NCBI GenBank assembly: GCA_938042265.1 | Contig: CALIRN010000008.1 | Location: forward strand, 1-13,975 | DNA: 13,975 bases | Source: an uncultured Eubacteriaceae bacterium | Lineage (GTDB): Bacteria; Bacillota; Clostridia; Lachnospirales; CAG-274 | Direction of reading: 5' to 3' | Shown here: positions 1-7,324 of the stretch, one piece after another | How the letters are laid out: every line of letters begins with the position of its first letter | How positions within the stretch are numbered: the first letter of the stretch is position 1 | The notes under the pieces: generated by a model | The model's database searches: none | Told to the model about the DNA's origin: nothing | What the model saw: the letters and a program-made list of their open reading frames with translations, nothing else | Translations under genes and position numbers: made by a program

Positions 1-176
1 CAGACGCACCCTATGATGTCAGACTTAAGAGGATTATGGAGCGTGACGGCATTACCAGAGAAGCGGCGGAAAGCCGTCTTAAAAATCAGGGTGAATATAC
101 GGGCGGTGACAGGCGTATAGTCACTGATTTTGCAACAGTTGAGGAGCTGGAAAGCTTTGTTAAGGAGCTAATATGA
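1..176 (+). CDS. coaE: Dephospho-CoA kinase, C-terminal part (5' end outside window)
   Basis: The open frame enters from the left edge (first full codon at base 3) and ends at TGA 174-176, giving about 57 C-terminal residues. They include RLKRIMERDG, then ITREAAESRLKNQ, which matches the CoaE pattern where R...RD is followed by a helix with A..R...Q in the lid/C-terminal region. CoaE phosphorylates dephospho-CoA in the last step of coenzyme A synthesis in the cytosol. The P-loop lies upstream, outside the window, so the kinase motif itself cannot be checked. The stop overlaps the next start (ATGA), which indicates one transcript and coupling with the lytic transglycosylase gene. Family assignment rests on this short tail only. 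Confidence 0.75.
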   Translation, partial: DAPYDVRLKRIMERDGITREAAESRLKNQGEYTGGDRRIVTDFATVEELESFVKELI

Positions 177-745
177 GGTCTTTAAGTAAATTTATAAAAA
201 GGCTTGCGGCATGGCTGCTGTTTCTTGTGTGTATGGCATTGTGCCTGTTCTGTGTGGTTTGCATAGCCTTTCCAATGGAGCATTATGACATTATTAAAAA
301 GTACTCAGCCGAGTATAATCTGGATACTGCAACCGTATGTGCCTTTATAAATGCGGAAAGCCATTTTGACAATGAGGCGGAGAGCCATAAGGGAGCAAAG
401 GGGCTTATGCAGATTATGGATCAAACGGCACTGTGGGCGGCGGAGGAAATACCTATAGAGGGCTTCATTCCGGAGGATATAACCGACCCGGAGACAAATA
501 TAAGGATAGGTTGCTGGTATCTTAGCAGACTGACAGTACAGTTTAACGCAGATGAAACACTGATGATGGCTGCCTATAATGCGGGCAGCGGCAATGTAAC
601 CGGTTGGCTGTATAATGAGCAGTACAGCAGTGACGGCAAAACTCTTGATAAAATCCCTTATGAGGAAACGGAAAAATATGTAAATAAAATTAATTTTTAC
701 AAAAAGGTATACAAACTTTTGATAAAGGTGAATTTTTATGAATAA
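173..745 (+). CDS. Membrane-anchored lytic transglycosylase (SLT domain)
   Basis: 190 aa. Residues about 10-33 form one hydrophobic membrane segment after a basic N-terminus, so the domain should face outward. The rest is a compact SLT/lysozyme-like fold: the FINAESHF stretch carries the expected catalytic Glu62, GLMQI is at 77-81 and AAYNAG at 133-138, the three hallmark motifs in the right order. Such enzymes cleave the MurNAc-GlcNAc bond of peptidoglycan non-hydrolytically, leaving 1,6-anhydroMurNAc, for wall remodelling. The start ATG overlaps the coaE stop by 4 bases, and the 3' end overlaps the lipoprotein gene by 8 bases. The length is that of a minimal SLT protein (compare the small coaE-linked Slt proteins of Clostridia). 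Whether the leader is cleaved or stays as an anchor cannot be told; there is no obvious signal-peptidase site. Confidence 0.9.
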   Translation: MRSLSKFIKRLAAWLLFLVCMALCLFCVVCIAFPMEHYDIIKKYSAEYNLDTATVCAFINAESHFDNEAESHKGAKGLMQIMDQTALWAAEEIPIEGFIPEDITDPETNIRIGCWYLSRLTVQFNADETLMMAAYNAGSGNVTGWLYNEQYSSDGKTLDKIPYEETEKYVNKINFYKKVYKLLIKVNFYE

Positions 746-2357
746 ATTAACAGCAATATTTTTAATATTGGCTCTGATACTGACAGGCTGTGAAGCAGGC
801 AGTACTGCAGTGGAGGAAGCCACAGTAACGGAGGAAGCCTCTGTTGCGGCGGAGGGTGTTGCCGGCGGGGAGCAGGAGGAAGCCGTGCCCGTAAGCGGTG
901 GTACCTTGCGTATGTCCATGCGCAAGCCACATACCCTTAACCCACTTTTAAATGAGGACGTAACGGTTGACGGTGTATTAAAGCTTATTTTTGAGCCGCT
1001 TTTTGTATTGGATGAGGAGCAGAATATACGGCCTAATCTGGCAGACGGTTATCTTTTAAGCGATGACGGAAAAAGCGTGGCGGTTTCTCTAAGAAACGAT
1101 GCCGTATGGAGTGACGGAACAGCGGTAACTGCAGATGATATGATTTTTTCGCTGGACACAATCAAGTCCGCCTCTGCAGGCAGTATATATAAAAGTGCCC
1201 TTACCAATGTAAGCGGCTATCATAAAACCAGCAGTACAACGGTTATTATTGAGTACGGTGCACCCTTTGGTGGCTGTGAGTATAATCTGTGCTTTCCCTT
1301 AATACCGAGGCATTATTATGAGGATAATAATACAATAACATCTGCGCACAGTATGCAGCCCCTTGGCAATGGTATGTTTACCTTTGTTGATTACAGGGTG
1401 GTAAGGGATATGCACCTTAAGGCAGGCAGTAACTTCAGGGGAAAACCCTATATTGAAAATGTAACCGTAACGGTTATGAGTGATAAGGAAACGGAGATTG
1501 CCGCATTTGAAAGAGGGCTTATTGATGTGCTTTCCATGAGCCCTGAGGAATACGGCACCTTTAATTCGCAAAATAAAATTGACGCTACGCCTTATGTAAG
1601 CAATCAGTTTGAGTTTTTGGGCTTTAATTTTAAAAATGCGGCGCTGTCCAATAAAAATATCCGTCAGGCAATAGCCTATGCAATGCCTATGGATAATATA
1701 ATAGATAATATTTATCTGGGTAATGCTGTGGCAAGCATTACACCTGTACACCCCAATTCAGTGCTGAATACCGCATCAGGTCTGCCTGATTATAAGTATG
1801 ACCTAAATAAAGCAAGGAGCCTTGTTTCACAAACAGGCTTGACTACGGCACAGCTAACCTTTACAATACTTGTAAATGAGGAAAACAGTGTGCGCTGTGA
1901 GGTTGCTGAGCTTATAGCCTCGGAGCTTAATCAGATAGGTATGCAGGTAACGGTTTACAGGGTACCGTTTGCCTCTTATGTTAATCTGCTGCAGAATGAC
2001 AGCTTTACTCTGTTTTTGGGAGGGACAGAGTTTAATCCCAGAGTTGATTTAAGAACTATGCTGTCCTCATCTGAACAAAGCAGCGGTATGAATTATTTTA
2101 ATTTTTCCGATATGCAGATGGATAATATTCTTAACAACTGTGTAAATGCGACCAACGATGACAATTATAAGGCGGCGGTTGCACAAATGCAAAAATACTG
2201 TGCAGACCAGCTTCCTTTTGCGGGCATAGGCTTTAAATCTCAGCTGCTGCTGACGGATTCAAGTCTTAAGGGTACAAAAAGCCCTGCCATAAATGATATA
2301 TTCAGAAATGTGGGTAATTGGTATATTGCAAATGACGAAAGAAAGAGTGGTGAATGA
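738..2357 (+). CDS. Family-5 extracellular solute-binding lipoprotein (peptide/Opp-Dpp type)
   Basis: 539 aa. The N-terminus has a short signal peptide ending in the lipobox LTGC, with Cys18 as the lipidated residue, followed by an acidic Ala/Glu/Val linker (about 20-50). The body has the SBP_bac_5 pattern: GGTLRMSM...TLNPLL near 54-70, IFEPLFVLDE, then VSLRNDAVWSDGTAVTADD, and later NIRQAIAYAMP. These proteins deliver oligopeptides, nickel or similar ligands to an ABC importer at the cell surface. No permease or ATPase gene is adjacent, so either it serves a transporter encoded elsewhere or has a local role, for instance scavenging peptides released by the neighbouring lytic transglycosylase (inference). 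The start overlaps the upstream gene by 8 bases; the ribosome site is AAAGGTG inside that gene. Substrate not predictable. Confidence 0.88.
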   Translation: MNKLTAIFLILALILTGCEAGSTAVEEATVTEEASVAAEGVAGGEQEEAVPVSGGTLRMSMRKPHTLNPLLNEDVTVDGVLKLIFEPLFVLDEEQNIRPNLADGYLLSDDGKSVAVSLRNDAVWSDGTAVTADDMIFSLDTIKSASAGSIYKSALTNVSGYHKTSSTTVIIEYGAPFGGCEYNLCFPLIPRHYYEDNNTITSAHSMQPLGNGMFTFVDYRVVRDMHLKAGSNFRGKPYIENVTVTVMSDKETEIAAFERGLIDVLSMSPEEYGTFNSQNKIDATPYVSNQFEFLGFNFKNAALSNKNIRQAIAYAMPMDNIIDNIYLGNAVASITPVHPNSVLNTASGLPDYKYDLNKARSLVSQTGLTTAQLTFTILVNEENSVRCEVAELIASELNQIGMQVTVYRVPFASYVNLLQNDSFTLFLGGTEFNPRVDLRTMLSSSEQSSGMNYFNFSDMQMDNILNNCVNATNDDNYKAAVAQMQKYCADQLPFAGIGFKSQLLLTDSSLKGTKSPAINDIFRNVGNWYIANDERKSGE

Positions 2358-2358
2358 A

Positions 2359-3276
2359 GTGATAAAAAGATGTTATCTTACAGGTGAGTATGTGTTTTAT
2401 GCAACAGAAAGGGCAAAACGTCCTCATTCTTTTAAAATAATAGACGATACTCCGTCGGTACCTGTTAAGTACTGTCCTTTCTGTCCCGAAAATGAACATA
2501 TGACGCCAAAGAGAATTTTTGGTACAGAGGATAATCAGATAAGGATAGTGCCTAATAAATACCCTTTTATCACAGTTGATGATGAAAGCTTTGGCGTACA
2601 TGATGTGCTTATTGATACGGCTGACCATGAGGAAAAAATGTATCAGTTTACTGACGGACATATGTACAGTCTTATGCAGGTAATTAAAAACAGGGTAATT
2701 GAGCTGGAGAGTGACCCCCGTATCAAGTATGTACAGGTGTTTAAAAATCAGGGCAGAGACGCTGGAGCAAGCCAGTCGCATTCCCACTGGCAGATAGCAG
2801 CGCTAAGTGTTGTGCCTCTTAAAATGGAGCATTTGCTTCAGGTACTTGGCAGCTATTATAATGAGCATGATAAGTGCTATTTCTGTCATCTGGATTTTGG
2901 CAGTCGTATTATTGAAGAAAACGATTTATTCTTCTCTTATATGCCTGCCGATGCAAAGTTTGCTTATGAAATGGATATTCTGCCAAAAAGACATATTTCA
3001 AGTATTACGGAGTTTACCGAGCAGGAGCTTAAAAGCTTTGGTACTTTGCTGAGAAACTCGGTTAAAAGGCTTGACGGTGTGTATAAGGGAGTAAGCTATA
3101 ATGTCTGTTTTTACAGCGCTCCAAAGGATAGCAAAAATAAGGAGTGCTTCCATTTTTATGCACAGATATTTCCGCGTATTGGTCATATGGCAGGGTTTGA
3201 GTTCAGTACAGGCTGTTACATAAACTCCGTTTTGCCTGAGGATGGTGCGGAAAAGCTCAGACAGATTGAACTTTAA
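2359..3276 (+). CDS. GalT/HIT-fold nucleotidyltransferase-like protein
   Basis: 305 aa from the GTG at 2359. Residues 39-42 (CPFC) and 173-176 (CYFC) are paired CxxC zinc-type motifs. GASQSHSHWQI holds His141-Ser-His143-x-Gln145, the counterpart of the GalT active-site HPHxQ, and HFYAQI at 265-270 fits the C-terminal GalT HFH-like strand. These are the marks of galactose-1-phosphate uridylyltransferase-like proteins of the HIT superfamily, which transfer a nucleotidyl group through a histidine intermediate. The protein is shorter than E. coli GalT (about 348 aa) and there are no galactose genes nearby, so the substrate is open. The start is uncertain: ATG 2332 (314 aa, 26-base overlap) and GTG 2350 are alternatives. 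I prefer GTG 2359 because it lies one base after the upstream stop, behind a GAAAGAG-like site, and the family usually begins just before the CYLTGE-type strand. Confidence 0.8.
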   Translation: MIKRCYLTGEYVFYATERAKRPHSFKIIDDTPSVPVKYCPFCPENEHMTPKRIFGTEDNQIRIVPNKYPFITVDDESFGVHDVLIDTADHEEKMYQFTDGHMYSLMQVIKNRVIELESDPRIKYVQVFKNQGRDAGASQSHSHWQIAALSVVPLKMEHLLQVLGSYYNEHDKCYFCHLDFGSRIIEENDLFFSYMPADAKFAYEMDILPKRHISSITEFTEQELKSFGTLLRNSVKRLDGVYKGVSYNVCFYSAPKDSKNKECFHFYAQIFPRIGHMAGFEFSTGCYINSVLPEDGAEKLRQIEL

Positions 3277-3503
3277 CCGATATGGGAAGTGCCCTGCTCC
3301 TGAAGCTGAGGGTGTTTACTCATATATTTGGTAGGAGTATAAGCTCCTACTGAATATCGATACCGTTGGGTATCGTTTGGTTAAGGGAGAACCGGAAAGA
3401 AATCCGCCGGGCGAAGCCTGTTTTTGCCGTAGGCAAAAATTATGAAGTATATAGCGACAGTAAGGTACTAATTTTTTGACCTGACGCTGAAAGCGTCGGT
3501 TGA
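3277..3503 (+). ncRNA. Candidate structured RNA of unassigned class between the galT-like gene and ddl
   Basis: This gene-free stretch holds perfect hairpins in series: 3331-3337 with 3344-3350 (7 bp), 3358-3364 with 3369-3375 (7 bp, 4-base loop), 3379-3382 with 3390-3393, 3421-3428 with 3432-3439 (8 bp, 3-base loop), and 3483-3488 with 3492-3497 (6 bp). A possible closing helix pairs AACCGA 3275-3280 with TCGGTT 3496-3501, overlapping the upstream stop codon and competing with the last hairpin. A purine-rich stretch at 3383-3415 (GGGAGAACCGG, then AAATCCGCCGGGCGAAGCC) looks like conserved RNA sequence. There is no good promoter and no U-tract terminator, so it is probably transcribed with the operon and acts in cis on ddl or is processed out. 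The early GAAGTGCCCTG...GGTGTTTAC is faintly reminiscent of Firmicute 6S RNA, but the chain of short hairpins does not fit the 6S rod; raiA RNA is another class worth testing. Strand inferred from the flanking genes. Confidence 0.45.
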
Positions 3504-3521
3504 TTATGGGAGATGTTATAA

Positions 3522-4472
3522 ATGTCCGATAAAACAAGGATAGGTGTTCTTATGGGCGGCAGCTCGGCAGAAAGGGAAATATCCTACAGGTCTGCCGAAA
3601 ATATTATAAGCAGCCTTAACAGGGATAAATATGAGATAATAAAGTATGATATTCCAATACATGGCGGTGGTGAATGGATAGGTAAACTGACGGAGGACAA
3701 GCCTGATATTGTACTTAATGCTCTGCATGGAGGCAAAGGCGAGGATGGCGGAGTTCAGGGCGTTTTAAGCTGTCTGGGTATTCCCTTTGTGGGCAGCGGT
3801 GTAGCCGCATCTGCCTTGTGTATGGATAAAACCCTTTGCAAAACCGTTATGTCCAGCGGTCATATCCCTGTTATTGAGGGTATTACAGTTAAAAAGGGCG
3901 GCAGTATGACGGCTGTTGAGGAAACCGCAGCAAGAATAGGCTTTCCTCTTATTGTAAAGCCTAACAGGGGAGGCTCCAGCCTCGGTATAAGTTTGGTAAA
4001 TAATACGGAGGAGCTGAAGGAGGCTGTCGATAAGGTATTTGCAGGCTTTGACGATGATGCACTTGTGGAGAAGTACATTGACGGTAAAGAGGTAACCTGC
4101 GCCGTACTGCAGGGAGAGCAGGAGCCTGAGGTTTTTTCTCTGCTTGATATTAACAGGTCACGGGGTATATTTGACTATGAGGCAAAGTATGTGGATAAGG
4201 AATGGTCCGGCGGAATAAGCAATTTGCCCTCATATATGCAGGATAGCATTAACGGTATTGCAAAAAAGGCGTTTACTATTTTAGACTGTCGGGGCTATGC
4301 CTGTGTTGATATGATAATTATGGAGGAGCAGGTTTATGTTATCGAGGTAAATACCCTCCCCGGTATGACGGCTCAAAGTCTTATACCAAATGCGGTAAAG
4401 TCAATGGGTATGGATTTGGGAGAGTTTCTTGACAGATTAATTGATTATAAGCTGAGGTGTAAAAATGACTAA
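3522..4472 (+). CDS. ddl: D-alanine--D-alanine ligase
   Basis: 316 aa, usual Ddl length. ATP-grasp enzyme of the cytosol that joins two D-Ala residues for the peptidoglycan stem peptide. Visible motifs: GGSSAEREIS (12-21) at the first D-Ala site, ALHGGKGEDGGVQG (67-80), SGVAASALCMDK (92-103), KPNRGGSSLGIS (146-157) in the ATP lid, YEAKY (219-223) and VIEVNTLPGMT (273-283) with the metal-binding Glu/Asn. The YEAKY loop has the form found in ordinary D-Ala-D-Ala enzymes, with no sign of a D-Lac or D-Ser type change. Start ATG 3522 has GGGAG nine bases upstream. It follows the hairpin-rich gap, so its expression may be set by that RNA, and it overlaps the next gene by 8 bases, implying coupling. 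Confidence 0.96.
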   Translation: MSDKTRIGVLMGGSSAEREISYRSAENIISSLNRDKYEIIKYDIPIHGGGEWIGKLTEDKPDIVLNALHGGKGEDGGVQGVLSCLGIPFVGSGVAASALCMDKTLCKTVMSSGHIPVIEGITVKKGGSMTAVEETAARIGFPLIVKPNRGGSSLGISLVNNTEELKEAVDKVFAGFDDDALVEKYIDGKEVTCAVLQGEQEPEVFSLLDINRSRGIFDYEAKYVDKEWSGGISNLPSYMQDSINGIAKKAFTILDCRGYACVDMIIMEEQVYVIEVNTLPGMTAQSLIPNAVKSMGMDLGEFLDRLIDYKLRCKND

Positions 4473-4959
4473 TGAAATAAAACAGGCAGTTTATGACAAG
4501 CTTGATGTAATGGGCATAAGCTATGATGTTGAGGAGCATGAGGCTGCATTTACGATAGCTCAGGTTGATAAAATAGGTGCTTTTGACAGAGGAGTAGGCT
4601 GTAAAAATCTTTTTTTAAGAGATGAAAAGGGCAGACGGCATTTTCTACTTATTGCGGAGGAGCATACACAGGTGGATTTAAAAAGCGTAAGGGCGCAGTT
4701 GGGCTGCTCACGCTTAAGCTTTGGCTCTGAGGAAAGGCTGTGGAACTGCCTTAAGCTTAAACCGGGCTCTGTATCCCCCTTTGGTGTGCTTAATGATACC
4801 GAATGCAAGGTAGAGGTTATATTTGACAGCCGGCTTAAGGATAAGCCTGATTTGGGTTTTCATCCCAATGATAATACCGCCACGGTATGGATAAGCTTTA
4901 AAGATATAAAGCGGGTAATTGAGGATAACGGCAACGACATTTATTATGTAAAACTGTGA
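4465..4959 (+). CDS. ProX/YbaK-family prolyl-tRNA editing protein (Ala-tRNA(Pro) deacylase type)
   Basis: 164 aa, single YbaK/INS-like domain. Residues 46-52 (CKNLFLR) hold Lys47, the conserved catalytic lysine position of the family. GSVSPFGVLND (101-111) and FHPNDN (132-137) are the characteristic loops of the PrdX/ProXp-ala branch. These free-standing proteins hydrolyse mischarged tRNA(Pro), usually Ala-tRNA(Pro), in trans. The gene starts inside ddl (8-base overlap; AGGTGTAAAA acts as ribosome site) and is the last gene of the run. PrdX proteins also occur beside proline reductase genes in Clostridia, but no such genes are seen here, so a housekeeping editing role is more likely. Exact tRNA specificity is inference. 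Confidence 0.88.
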   Translation: MTNEIKQAVYDKLDVMGISYDVEEHEAAFTIAQVDKIGAFDRGVGCKNLFLRDEKGRRHFLLIAEEHTQVDLKSVRAQLGCSRLSFGSEERLWNCLKLKPGSVSPFGVLNDTECKVEVIFDSRLKDKPDLGFHPNDNTATVWISFKDIKRVIEDNGNDIYYVKL

Positions 4960-4969
4960 TAAATTTGTG

Positions 4970-4998
4970 TTGACATTATTGAAACAGGTGTTTATAAT
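4970..4998 (+). promoter_or_regulatory. Sigma-A promoter of the thrS T-box transcript
   Basis: A perfect -35 TTGACA (4970-4975), exactly 17 bases, and a perfect -10 TATAAT (4993-4998) stand just after the prolyl-tRNA editing gene. Transcription should begin near 5005, right at the start of the T-box leader. Strong consensus match indicates high initiation, with control left to the downstream attenuator. Confidence 0.93.
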
Positions 4999-5004
4999 TA
5001 AAGT

Positions 5005-5246
5005 GTTAATAAAACGTTGATGAGGACAGTAGGCTGTTTAAAACGTATCCAGAGAGGGGCGTGGGAGGTTTTTCTCCTTTGCTGAGAGTGCCCTTGCGCC
5101 GACAGACCAAAAACCACCTCGGAGTGACTTTAATACAGTACGGATAGCTCCGTTAAAGGCTGTACAAGCGGTGTCTTTTGACACAATCAGGGTGGAACCA
5201 CGGGTGTATACTCGTCCCTTTTGGGGATGGATATGCACTCTTTTTT
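5005..5246 (+). promoter_or_regulatory. T-box riboswitch, threonine-specific, upstream of thrS
   Basis: The leader has the ordered T-box parts. AGAGAG of stem I is at 5051-5056, and the distal stem I loop is GGAGG...CTCC around 5064-5078. A specifier region reads AAACC-ACCTCGGAGT, with Thr codon ACC at 5113-5115. The T-box AGGGTGGAACCACGG is at 5189-5203. The bulge TGGA would pair with an uncharged tRNA ending UCCA, i.e. with discriminator U. Uncharged tRNA(Thr) should stabilise the antiterminator and let RNA polymerase read into thrS; charged tRNA leaves the terminator to form. The specifier codon and the downstream gene agree independently, which makes the assignment firm. Confidence 0.95.
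5204..5246 (+). terminator. T-box attenuator terminator
   Basis: Arms 5204-5218 and 5224-5238 pair at 14 of 15 positions (two G-U pairs, one C-A mismatch) around a 5-base loop TTTTG and are followed by TCTTTTTT at 5239-5246. The left arm begins at the 3' end of the T-box sequence, so antiterminator and terminator exclude each other. Confidence 0.92.
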
Positions 5247-5270
5247 ATTTATAATCAAGGAGGAAATAAA

Positions 5271-7178
5271 ATGATTAACGTAACTCTTAAAGACGGTACT
5301 TCCAAACAGTACGATAATGGAATTACAGTGCTTGAGGTCGCTAAGGATTTAAGCGAAGGACTTGCCAGAAATGCATGCTGCGGCATTGTTAACGGCGAGA
5401 CAGAGGATTTAAGATTTGAATTAGATGAGGACTGTACTCTTGAAATCTGCACCTTTGACAGCGACGAGGGCAGGAGAGCTTACAGACACACCTGCTCGCA
5501 TATCCTTGCCCAGGCGGTAAAAAGACTTTATCCGCAGGCAAAGCTTGCAATAGGTCCGTCAACGGCAGATGGCTTTTACTATGACTTTGATGATGTTTCT
5601 TTCAGCCCGGAGGATTTTGAGGCTATTGAGAAGGAAATGAAGAAGATTGTTAAGGAGGCGCTTCCCATTGAGCGCTTTGAGCTGCCAAGAGAGGACGCAA
5701 TCAGGCTTATGGAGGATATGAAGGAGCCTTATAAGGTAGAACTTATACAGGATTTGCCTGAGGATGCGGTAATCTCCTTCTATAAGCAGGGTGACTTTAC
5801 GGACCTTTGCGCAGGCCCTCACCTTATGAACACAAAAACAGTAAAGGCGTTTAAAATTACCTCTGTTGCAGGTGCTTACTGGAGAGGTAATGAAAAGAAC
5901 AAGATGCTTGTACGTCTTTACGCTACAGCTTATACAAAGGCTGCCGATTTGGAGGCTTACCTTAATATGGTTGAGGAGGCTAAAAAGCGTGACCACAGAA
6001 AGCTTGGCAAGGAGCTTGGTCTTTTTTGTCTGCTTGATGAGGGCCCCGGTTTTCCATTCTTTCTGCCAAAGGGTATGGTGGTAAAGAATGTTCTGCTTGA
6101 CTACTGGAGAGAAATCCATAAGAAGGCAGGCTATGTGGAAATTCAGACGCCTATGATGCTTAACCGCCAGCTTTGGGAGCGTTCCGGTCATTGGGATCAT
6201 TACAGAGAAAATATGTATACTACCGTAATTGATGATACGGATTTTGCGGTTAAGCCTATGAACTGTCCCGGCGGTATGCTTGTATATATGCAGGGACAGC
6301 ATTCCTACAGGGATTTACCTATAAGAATGGGTGAAATCGGTCTTGTTCACCGCCATGAAAAGAGTGGTGCTCTCCATGGTCTTATGAGAGTGCGCTGCTT
6401 TTCACAGGATGATGCTCACATCTTTATGACCCCTGATCAGATTAAGGATGAGATTAAAGGTGTTGTTGCACTTATAGACCAAGTTTATTCCCTGTTTGGC
6501 TTTAACTATCATATTGAGCTGTCCACACGTCCTGAGGACTCCATGGGCTCCGATGAGGATTGGGAGCGAGCAACAAACGGCTTAAAGGGGGCTCTTGACG
6601 AGCTTGGCAGAGATTACGAGATTAACGAAGGTGACGGTGCATTCTACGGACCTAAGATTGATTTCCATCTGGAGGACTCTCTGGGCAGGACATGGCAGTG
6701 CGGTACAATTCAGCTTGATATGCAGTTGCCTGAGAGATTTGAGCTTGAATATACCGACAGTGACGGCAGCAAAAAACGTCCTATTATGATTCACAGGGTT
6801 TGCTTTGGCTCTGTTGAGAGATTTATCGGTATCCTTATTGAGCACTTTGCAGGACATTTCCCAACATGGCTTGCACCCGTACAGATTAAGGTGCTGCCGA
6901 TTTCCGAGAAGTATCAGGATTATGCCGATAAGGTATACAGAGAGTTTGAGGACAACGGCATCAGAGTTGAAATGGACGACAGAGCCGAGAAGATTGGCTA
7001 CAAGATAAGAGAAGCCAGAAATGAAAGAGTGCCTTATATTGTTATTGTAGGCGAGAAAGAGGCTGTCGACGGCACTGTTTCCGTAAGATGTAAGGCTGAG
7101 GACTTTGGCAGTATGCCTATTGACAAATTTCTTGAGGATATTAAAGAGGAAATTAAGAATAAAACAAAGCGTTGGTAA
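5271..7178 (+). CDS. thrS: Threonyl-tRNA synthetase
   Basis: 635 aa from ATG 5271, chosen because AAGGAGG (5257-5263) precedes it and because any earlier start would lie inside the leader. Domains in order: TGS (1-60); editing/SAD domain with His73, His77, Cys180 and His184 (the HxxxH and CxxxH set); class II catalytic core with MNCPGG around Cys332, HRHEKSGALHGLMRVRCF (360-377) and QDDAHIF with His383; then IMIHRVCFGSVERF with the third zinc ligand His; and an HGTP anticodon-binding domain from about 540. The enzyme charges tRNA(Thr) and edits Ser-tRNA(Thr) in the cytosol. All zinc and editing residues are present and the length matches full bacterial ThrS. Single-gene transcript under T-box control, ending at the shared terminator. 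Confidence 0.98.
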   Translation: MINVTLKDGTSKQYDNGITVLEVAKDLSEGLARNACCGIVNGETEDLRFELDEDCTLEICTFDSDEGRRAYRHTCSHILAQAVKRLYPQAKLAIGPSTADGFYYDFDDVSFSPEDFEAIEKEMKKIVKEALPIERFELPREDAIRLMEDMKEPYKVELIQDLPEDAVISFYKQGDFTDLCAGPHLMNTKTVKAFKITSVAGAYWRGNEKNKMLVRLYATAYTKAADLEAYLNMVEEAKKRDHRKLGKELGLFCLLDEGPGFPFFLPKGMVVKNVLLDYWREIHKKAGYVEIQTPMMLNRQLWERSGHWDHYRENMYTTVIDDTDFAVKPMNCPGGMLVYMQGQHSYRDLPIRMGEIGLVHRHEKSGALHGLMRVRCFSQDDAHIFMTPDQIKDEIKGVVALIDQVYSLFGFNYHIELSTRPEDSMGSDEDWERATNGLKGALDELGRDYEINEGDGAFYGPKIDFHLEDSLGRTWQCGTIQLDMQLPERFELEYTDSDGSKKRPIMIHRVCFGSVERFIGILIEHFAGHFPTWLAPVQIKVLPISEKYQDYADKVYREFEDNGIRVEMDDRAEKIGYKIREARNERVPYIVIVGEKEAVDGTVSVRCKAEDFGSMPIDKFLEDIKEEIKNKTKRW

Positions 7179-7189
7179 TATAAATTTAA

Positions 7190-7266
7190 GGGGCTATCAC
7201 ACTAACAAAAAAATTGTTAATGCGACATCCCCAATATAATACCTTCGCTAACGTGTAGGTTATATT
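7190..7266. repeat. Two imperfect hairpins between thrS and the shared terminator
   Basis: 7190-7232 forms an imperfect stem (GGGG...CCCC ends, 12 or 13 of 17 pairs, A-rich loop), and 7233-7266 pairs AATATA with TATATT plus ACC with GGT. Neither is followed by a strong U-tract. They may be an mRNA 3'-end structure or the remnant of a small mobile element; no target duplication can be seen. Confidence 0.35.
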
Positions 7267-7275
7267 ATATAACTG

Positions 7276-7324
7276 AAAATAAAACGAGCTGATGAGGTTA
7301 AAATTCATCAGCTCGTTTTATTTT
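7276..7324. terminator. Bidirectional intrinsic terminator shared by thrS and the PBP gene
   Basis: A perfect 20-bp stem joins 7276-7295 and 7305-7324 with a 9-base loop. The A-rich left end and T-rich right end give a U-tract in either direction, so it can end both thrS (+) and the PBP gene (-). It overlaps the PBP stop codon (7323-7325) by two bases. Confidence 0.93.

Noticed and set aside
3277..3503. 6S RNA reading of the galT-like/ddl gap (GAAGTGCCCTG ... GGTGTTTAC)
   Set aside because: 6S RNA is one long rod with a central bubble, usually with its own promoter and terminator. Here the pairing is a chain of local hairpins and no promoter is seen. Kept only as something to test.
3474..3510. 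Promoter for ddl from TTGACC at 3476
   Set aside because: The nearest -10-like hexamer (GATTAT) would need a 21-base spacer, and a stable hairpin lies between; not convincing.
5178..5270. In-frame upstream extension of thrS
   Set aside because: It would be translated from inside the T-box and terminator and lacks a ribosome site; the ATG at 5271 with AAGGAGG begins the normal TGS domain.
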